Assembly (NCBI RefSeq): GCF_026914185.1
Contig: NC_070559.1
Coordinates: 8,911,501 to 8,975,500 of the forward strand
Length of the DNA stretch: 64,000 nucleotides
Source of the DNA: Puccinia triticina
Lineage: Eukaryota; Basidiomycota; Pucciniomycetes; Pucciniales; Pucciniaceae
Direction of reading: 5' to 3'
Shown here: piece after piece, positions 56,303 to 64,000 of the stretch
How positions within the stretch are numbered: the first letter of the stretch is position 1
How the letters are laid out: every line of letters starts with the position of its first letter
The notes under the pieces: model-generated
What the model saw: only the letters and a program-made list of their open reading frames with translations
What the model was told of the DNA's origin: nothing
Database searches by the model: none
Translations under genes and position numbers: made by a program

Positions 56303-59300
56303 CCGGGGTAAGGGTGGTTGATTACATAAAAAAATACACATTTTTATGGATCCAGGCATATGATTTATGTTTTTGGTGGAGTATTGATTCTGCCAAAGTC
56401 CAGTTGCGGAATTAGCAGAATCCGCGACTGGATGCCTGGTTTGGCCGGACCACCAGCATGACCGGGGTAAGGGTGGTTCATTATATAAAAAAATAGACAT
56501 TTTTATGGATCCAGGCATATGATTTATGTTTTTGGCGGAGTAGTGATTCTGCCAAAGTCCAGTCGCGGAATAAGCAGATTCCGCAACTGGATGCCTGGTT
56601 TGGCCGGACCACCTGCATGACCGGGGTGTGGGTGGTTGATTACATAACAAAATTCACATTTTTATGGATCCAGGCATATAATTTATGTTTTTGGCGGAGT
56701 AGTGATTCTGCCAAAGTCCAGTCGCGGAATAAGCAGATTCCGCGACTGGATGCCTGGTTTGGCCGGACCACCTGCATGACCGGGGTGAGGGTAGTTGATT
56801 ACATAAAAAAATAGACATTTTTATGGATCCAGTGATATGATTTATGTTTTTGGCGGAGTAGTGATTCTGCCAAAGTCCAGTCGCGGAATTAGCAGATTCC
56901 GCGACTGGATGCCTGGTTTGGCCGGACCACCAGCATGACCGGGGTAAGGGTGGTTGATTACATAAAAAAATACACATTTTTATGGATCCAGGCATATGAT
57001 TTATGTTTTTGGTGGAGTAGTGATTCTGCCAAAGTCCAGTCGCGGGAGAAGCAGATTCCGCAACTGGATGCCTGGTTTGGCCGGACCAGCTGCATGACCG
57101 GGGTAGGGGTGGTTGATTACATAAAAAAATTCACATTTTTATGGATCCAGGCATATGATTTGTGTTTTTGGCGGAGTAGTGATTCTGCCAAAGTCCAGTC
57201 GCGGAATAAGCAGATTCCGCGACTGGATGCCTGGTTTGGCCGGACCACCTGCATGACCGGGGTAAGGGTGGTTGATTATATAAAAAAATAGAAATTTTTA
57301 TGGATCCAGGCATATAATTTATGTTTTTGGCGGAGTAGTGATTCTGCCAAAGTCCAGTCGCGGAATTAGCAGAATCCGCGACTGGATGCCTGGTTTGGCC
57401 GGACCACCAGCATGACCGGGGTAAGGGTGGTTGATTACATAAAAAAATACACATTTTTATGGATCCAGGCATATGATTTATGTTTTTTGGTGGAGTAGTG
57501 ATTCTGCCAAAGTCCAGTCGCGGAATAAGCAGATTCCGCGACTGGATGCCTGGTTTGGCCGGACCACCTGCATGACTGGGGTGTTGGTGGTTGATTACAT
57601 AAAAAAATAGGCATTTTTATGGATCCAGTTGTATGATTTATGTTTTTGGTGGAGTAGTGATTCTGCCAAAGTCCAGTCGCGGAATAAGCAGATTCCGCGA
57701 CTGGATGCCTGGTTTGGCCGGACCACCTGCATGACCGGGGTGAGGGTGGTTGATTTCATAAAGAAATAGAGATTTTTATGGATCCATTCATATGATTTAT
57801 ATTTTTGGCGGAGTAGTGATTCTGCCAAAGTCCAGTCGAGGAATAAGCAGATTCCGCAACTGGCTGCCTGGTTTGGCCGGACCACCTGCATGACCGGGGT
57901 AAGGGTGGTTGATTACATAAAAAAACAGACAATTTTATGGATCCATTCATATGATTTATATTTTTGGCGGAGTAGTGATCCTGCCAAAGTCCAGTCGCGG
58001 AATTAGCAGATTCCACGACTGGATGCCTGGTTTGGCCGGACCACCTGCAAGACCGGGGTAAGGGTGGTTGATTACATAAAAAAATAGACAATTTTATGGA
58101 TCCAGGCATATGATTTATTTTTTTGGGGAGTAGTGATTCTGCCAAAGTCCAGTCGCGGAATTAGCAGAATCCGCGACTGGATGCCTGGTTTGGCCGGACC
58201 ACCTGCATGACTGGGGTAAGGGTGGTTGATTATATAAAAAAATAGAAATTTTTATGGATCCAGGCATATAATTTATGTTTTTGGCGGAGTAGTGATTCTG
58301 CCAAAGTCCAGTCGCGGAATTAGCAGAATCCGCGACTGGATGCCTGGTTTGGCCGGACCACCAGCATGACCGGGGTAAGGGTGGTTGATTACATAAAAAA
58401 ATACACATTTTTATGGATCCAGGCATATGATTTATGTTTTTGGTGGAGTAGTGATTCTGCCAAAGTCCAGTTGCGGAATTAGCAGAATCCGCGACTGGAT
58501 GCCTGGTTTGGCCGGACCAGCTGCATGACCGGGGTAGGGGTGGTTGATTACATAAAAAAATAGGCGTTTTTATGGAGCTAGACACATGATTTATGTTTTT
58601 GGGGGAGGAGTGATTCTGCCAAAGTCCAGTCGCGGAATAAGCAGATTCCGCGACTGGATGCCTGGTTTGGCCGGACCACCAGCATGACCGGGGTAAGGGT
58701 GGTTGATTATATAAAAAAATAGACATTTTTATGGATCCAGGCATATGATTTATGTTTTTGGCGGAGTAGTGATTCTGCCAAAGTCCAGTCGCGGAATAAG
58801 CAGATTCCGCGACTGGATGCCTGGTTTGGCCGGACCAGCTGCATGACCGGGGTAGGGGTGGTTGATTACATAAAAAAACAGAAATTTTTATGGATCCAGT
58901 CATATGATTTATGTTTTTGGCGGAGTAGTGATTCTGCCAAAGTCCAGTTGTGGAATTAGCAGATTCCGCGACTGGATGCCTGGTTTGGCCAGACCACCTG
59001 CATGACCGGGGTAAGGGTGGTTGATTATATAAAAAAATAGACATTTTTATGGATCCAGGCATATGATTTATGTTTTTGGCGGAGTAGTGATTCTGCCAAA
59101 GTCCAGTCGCGGAATAAGCAGATTCCGCGACTGGATGCCTGGTTTGGCCGGACCACCTGCATGACCGGGGTGTGGGTGGTTGATTACATAAAAAAATACA
59201 CATTTTTATGGATCCAGGCATATGATTGATGTTTTTGGCGGAGTAGTGATTCTGCCAAAGTCCAGTCGCGGAATAAGCAGATTCCGCGACTGGATGCCTG

Positions 59301-60856
59301 GTTCGGCCGGACCACCTGCATGACCGGGGTAAGGGTGGTTGATTATATAAAAAAATAGACATTTTTATGGATCCAGGCATATGATTTATGTTTTTGGCGG
59401 AGTAGTGATTCTGCCAAAGTCCAGTCGCGGAATTAGCGGAATCCGCGACTGGATGCCTGGTTTGGCCGGACCACCTGCATGACCGGGATGTTGGTGGTTG
59501 ATTACATAAAAAAATAGGCATTTTTATGGATCCAGTTGTATGATTTATGTTTTTGGTGGAGTAGTGATTCTGCCAAAGTCCAGTCGCGGAATAAGCAGAT
59601 TCCGCAACTGGATGCCTGGTTTGGCCGGACCACCTGCATGACCGGGGTGTTGGTGGTTGATTACACAAAAAAATAGGCATTTTTATGGATCCAGTTGTAT
59701 GATTTATGTTTTTGGTGGAGTAGTGATTCTGCCAAAGTCCAGTCGCGGAATAAGCAGATTCCGCGACTGGATGCCTGGTTTGGCCGGACCACCTGCATGA
59801 CCGGGGTGAGGGTGGTTGATTTCATAAAGAAATAGAGATTTTTATGGATCCATTTATATGATTTATATTTTTGGCGGAGTAGTGATTCTGCCAAAGTCCA
59901 GTCGAGGAATAAGCAGATTCCGCAACTGGATGCCTGGTTTGGCCTGACCACCTGCATGACCGGGGTAAGGGTGGTTGATTACATAAAAAAACAGACAATT
60001 TTATGGATCCATTCATATGATTTATATTTTTGGCGGAGTAGTGATCCTGCCAAAGTCCAGTCGCGGAATTAGCAGATTCCACGACTGGATGCCTGGTTTG
60101 GCCGGACCACCTGCAAGACCGGGGTAAGGGTGGTTGATTACATAAAAAAATAGACAATTTTATGGATCCAGGCATATGATTTATGTTTTTGGCGGAGTAG
60201 TGATTCTGCCAAAGTCCAGTCGCGGAATTAGCAGAATCCGCAACTGGATGCCTGGTTTGGCCGGACCACCTGCAAGACCGGGGTAAGGGTGGTTGATTAC
60301 ATAAAAAAATAGACAATTTTATGGATCCAGGCATATGATTTATGTTTTTGGCGGAGTAGTGATTCTGCCAAAGTCCAGTCGCGGAATTAGCAGATTCCGC
60401 GACTGGATGCCTGGTTTGGCCGGACCACCTGCATGACCGGGGTAAGGGTGGTTGATTACATAAAAAAACACACATTTTTATGGATCCAGTGATATGATTT
60501 ATGTTTTTGGCGGAGGAGTGATTCTGCCAAAGTCCAGTCGCCGAATTAGCAGATTCCGCGACTGGATGCCTGGTTTGGCCGGACCACATGCATGACCGGG
60601 GTGTGGGTGGTTGATTACATAAAAACAAAGGCATTTTTATGGATCCAGTCATATGAATTATGTTTTTGGCGGAGTAGTGATTCTGCCAAAGTCCAGTTCT
60701 GGAATTAGCAGAATCCGCAACTGGATGCCTGGTTTGGCGGACCACATGCATGACCAGGGTAAGGGTGGTTGATTACATAAAAAAAAAAAAAATTTCATGG
60801 ATCCATTCATATGATTTATGTTTATGGCGGAGCAGTGATTCTGCCAATGTTCATCT
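56303..60856. repeat. 159-bp satellite array (about 28-29 monomers)
   Basis: GGATCC recurs at 56348, 56507 and 56666, fixing a 159-bp period. Each monomer holds a palindrome (CCAGTCGCGGAAT..ATTCCGCGACTGG), CTGCATGACCGGGGTAAGGG and TATGATTTATGTTTTTGGCGG. Since 159 is 53 codons, frames without a stop in the monomer run on for hundreds of codons; this is not evidence of a protein. Variant monomers at 57600-58140 recur in the same order at 59660-60205, an offset of about 2066 bp (13 monomers). Confidence 0.95.
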
Positions 60857-61257
60857 TATGATTTCTTACAATAACCAACCGCAACTTCCCTCCAAGACCA
60901 CAAGATATATCAAACTCTTTACAGAAGAAAAATTCTAAGATCATATCTTCCATCTTCCACAGTCTCAGGTGGTGGAGTCATCCCTCCCACAACCAGCTCT
61001 AGATTCCCTCCAACACTTGCCAGCAAATCCCCTTCCCATCACAGCATGGAATTGAGAAATCCTAACCGATAGATGGATCATGTAATAACAAATTACCTCC
61101 AAAAGTGGGCAGTATTCCTCCCTCCCCACAGATATTCATCTAATGTACCTAGTATTGCACATGTGCATAGGATTACCATCAAAACAGAAAAAAAAAGAGG
61201 AAACAATAGGGCCATACCACCAGGATACAAAAGAAAAGAAAATAAGGAAATGAAATA
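60857..61257. other. Spacer after the satellite, 3' of the last gene
   Basis: No coding sequence recognised. It should include the 3' UTR of the minus-strand gene ending at 61258. Confidence 0.5.
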
Positions 61258-63974
61258 CTACTCTTCATCAGAAGAGGAGACCTCTGCAACAAGGTCATGG
61301 TAGGGGTTCTCCCTTCTAGTGCGGCTCACCTCTTCCTCCTCCTCCTCCTCCTCCTTCTCCTCCTCCTCCTCCTCCTCCTCCTCCTCCTCCTCCTCCCCTT
61401 CCACATCAGCATCCAATTCGTCCTGGTCCGCCTTGGCATCGGCCTCCCCCAAGTCCACGCGCGTCTTCTTGGTTTCGCGAACTTGTTCAGCAGGAACAAC
61501 CACGGCAATGAGTTTCCGCCCGCCCTTCAGAGGCGTATTGTTCTTGGTCGTTGGGCGGCTGGCAGGGTTTGGAGATGAGGAGTTGGAGTGGATCTTGGGA
61601 TCATCGTTGGTGGCGTGTCCCTCCGTCTTGTCAGAAGAGGGCGGGGGCGCTGGAGAGTCGGGTGAAACGGGAGGGTGGCGAGAGAAGTGTGAAGGGTGAT
61701 GACAGCAAGGGTCTACGCAGTTGCAAACATGGCTGGGAAGATAAGCCACAATTGTTTCTAGTCGTACCTCAAAGTCTAGAACCGTAGCGTGCCACTTGGA
61801 TGAGATGTGAGATCGCAACCGGTCGGCGGTAGCGCAATCTTCACGGCTTAAATTCACGTCGGGAGCGGGGAATCCATTGTAGTTGGCAGACTTACTCGTG
61901 CCAGTGCGACAAACTTCGTGCAAAATATCGTGGAGCGCAAATTGTGAGAGTCGCAATTCGCTTACTTCGGTAGACAAGAATTGCGGAATGAATCCATAGT
62001 TCTCCTCTTCAGGCTCCTCAGACCAGAAGCCGCATTCCACTAGGAGCCATCTGACAAAGCTGTCAAGGCAGTACCACGGCGTGTCTTCTTGGCGTCGTTT
62101 TCCACAGTGGCCTAACTTGTAAAGCCATTCGTGTTTGGCATGGGCGAGGTGGACGAGCGCCCAGACGTCCTGCTTGTTGTAGTTGTGCGAGTCCGTGAGG
62201 CCGTGCCACCAACCGGCTGCACCGTAGAGGAAGAAGACCGCCATCGAGCCAAAAGCAGAGAGGCGCATCTTGCTCCAGCGCTTGATGTCATTGCGGGAGG
62301 CGGTGGTGGAAAGGTCGCCAGTGTCGTACAAGCTCCGGTTGTGGTCAAATTTCATCAACTCCTTCTCAAGGCGAGTCGAATTTGAATCCTTTGATTTGGA
62401 GGCTGCCAAGTTCGCTTTACACTTCGAGTGGACCATCATGAGGCAGCAAAGAACCGTCTCCCACACGCGTTTCTGCAAGAACAAAAGACCGTTTGGTGTG
62501 TTTGATTTACGTGGGGGTTTCACGGGACCGGCGGCGGCATTGGGCGGATTGAGGGGCTCATCGGAGGGAGGCAGGGAGGAGATTGCACATGCTTCCAGCG
62601 TTCTGATCTTGCTGATGACAAACGTGCCGGCAAGGAGGATGGTGTCGGTATTTGGTGTTTGCTTGGGTCGGGGCATGGGAATAAAGTGGTGAAACTGTTT
62701 GTAGGCGGATTCGGCAAGCGTATGGAGTTTCCGGAAAGCAGACGAAAACAAGGACCGGGTCTCTTTGTCTTCAGTATACTTGGAGGTCGAGTCGGTACGC
62801 ATCATCATCTGATACAGTATCTTCCACGACGCCGCCTTGACCTCATTGTCTGATTCACGGGCCTGCTTGATGAGCTCAAGGCGGATGACGTCTCTGTCGA
62901 AGAACGGATCGTTGGCGGCAACTTGAATCAGTGCGGGACCTGTGAACATGGCGGAGTTGGGGGAGGTTAGCAAGCAAACACAACAAAGGACCAGGGGAGC
63001 ACAAGCTGGGTGAAGGATGGGGGAAAGAAAAAGAAAAGACTTACACTGCCTCAAGCACAATTGGAAGTCTGATTCCAAGATCACTTTGAAGGCCAGTACG
63101 GCTTCAGGGCTAGCGGAAAAGAGCTTATCCTCTAAATAGCATTCCCTCGGAAAGGTGTCCCGCTGCCCCCAATCGACCATCTCTCGGACCAAGGTCAAGA
63201 GCGGTGGGCCGTAGTCCCACTTGGGGTTTCGAGCGTCCTTCTGCATCTGATTGTGGGTGTCGTGGGCAGCGGCGCAGCGGTCACGAGACCAGACCTTCTC
63301 CATGAAGACTGGGCGGAGGGGGGAAGAAAGACACAAACATGTCAGCAGGGAAGGGACAAGTACGGAAAATGGAAAACCTTCTCACCTCCCGGTTGCGGTA
63401 CTTCGAGGTAGCTGCTCCCCAACCTCGCCTTTTTCCGCTCCGCAGCCTTCCTCTCAGCTTCCTTCTTCTCCTCTTCAGTCATATCCTTCTTCCCCCTGCG
63501 CGTCCTCTTTGCATTCGGATCCTTGCCTTTCTTTGATTTTGACTTTGATGATTTGCCCTTTTCTTTGGTTGATTCAGTCTGCGGAGCGGGAGTTGGGTCC
63601 GGAGCATCGTCAAGATTCATTGCGTCATTGGCGTCGGGCTCCGGAGTGAGGGAAGAATCCCTGGAGGCTGCATCAGGTTGCGCCTTCGTGGCAGGTTGAG
63701 ACAATGAAGTGGGGAGATTCAGGGCTGGGTCAGGGTGAGGCGCAGCAGAAATGGCGGCTTCAGGAGCGGAGCCCGCAGTTGGCGCCGCTGGGCCGGTATC
63801 TTTGGCGGAGGAAGCTGGGAGAATGGTGGCCAGGACAGAGTCAGCATTGTCCTTACCAGCGGCTTTTGAAGGCGGGAGGACTGGCTGCTCGTCGTCTTCT
63901 GAGTGCGCTACGGATGCCGCGCCCGCCGGGCGAGTTTCTTGCGGAGCGGCGTCTGGCAGAGGACTAGTATCCAT
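61258..63974 (-). CDS. Conserved-looking fungal protein of unknown function with acidic tail
   Basis: Three exons on the minus strand: 63974-63386, 63308-63045, 62939-61258. Total 2535 nt, 844 residues from the ATG at 63974. The frame is still open upstream to the window edge, so the true start may lie outside. The N-terminal 130 residues are low complexity. A Lys-rich block follows (KGKSSKSKSKKGKDPNAKR, then EEEKKEAERKAAERKK), probably a nuclear signal and coiled coil. The central 450 residues are globular and helical, with many Trp/Cys/His (GAAGWWHGLTDSHNYNKQDV, DSFVRWLLVECGFWSEE). A CNCVDPCCHHPSHFSRH cluster might bind metal. The end is an uninterrupted Glu tract encoded by GAG/GAA repeats (61330-61395) and PYHDLVAEVSSSDEE. 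I do not recognise the family; a chromatin-linked role is only a guess. Confidence 0.7.
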
Positions 63975-64000
63975 TGGGGTGGCGTCTTGGGCACCGGCCT

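Noticed and set aside
58115..59680. 521-codon minus-strand frame with a 53-residue repeat
   Set aside because: The satellite monomer is 159 bp (53 codons), so one stop-free frame in the monomer stays open by default. No start context, domain or composition supports a protein.

Overview
This window reads as nuclear DNA of a basidiomycete, most likely a rust fungus (Pucciniales, Puccinia-like). That is inference from gene content. The host genes carry many short GT-AG introns of about 60-120 bp. Most of the window is nested mobile DNA. A TET-like 2OG-Fe(II) oxygenase of the type greatly expanded in rusts sits inside a transposon. No database search was possible; families are named from visible motifs.

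Host genes. 1-1444 (+) is the 3' part of a concentrative nucleoside transporter. 1866-2859 (-) is a complete six-exon coactosin/ADF-like actin-binding protein. 3449-5638 (+) is a membrane-anchored kelch protein. 22210-24883 (+) is a class I cyclic-nucleotide phosphodiesterase. 25640-27190 (-) is a secreted, probably GPI-anchored DUF7729-type protein. 61258-63974 (-) is a lineage-type protein with an acidic tail that I do not recognise. I rebuilt these by hand from splice sites, and where the whole coding sequence lies in the window the exon lengths sum to a multiple of three.

Repeat block 1 (about 6.9-19.3 kb) has no convincing host gene. It holds a 2.2 kb long-TIR element with a GC-rich palindrome array, a 3.6 kb foldback element with a hAT-type MITE inserted in one arm, several small TA-flanked MITEs, and a probable copia-type LTR.

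Repeat block 2 (about 28-47.2 kb) is a nest. A decayed Tc1/mariner-like element (29180-32615) lies beside a RecQ-like helicase pseudogene. That helicase is split by a 12,981-bp hAT element (33080-46060) with clear TIRs and a direct target duplication. The hAT element carries both its BED-finger transposase and the TET/JBP-like dioxygenase. A 4.8 kb MULE-like element (39206-44024) has inserted inside an intron of the hAT transposase. The MULE-like gene joins a WRKY/GCM1-type zinc finger, a DDE transposase and a C-terminal USP-like cysteine protease.

Repeat block 3 (47.2-60.9 kb) starts with a 21-bp minisatellite. A 159-bp satellite (about 30 monomers) follows, split by a young Ty3/gypsy retrotransposon on the minus strand (48029-56302, two 922-bp LTRs). 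This retroelement has three notable features: in-frame UGA codons plus a U UUU UUA slippery heptamer between its domains, a primer site extended into the 3' half of tRNA-Tyr, and four copies of a hairpin motif whose stems covary.
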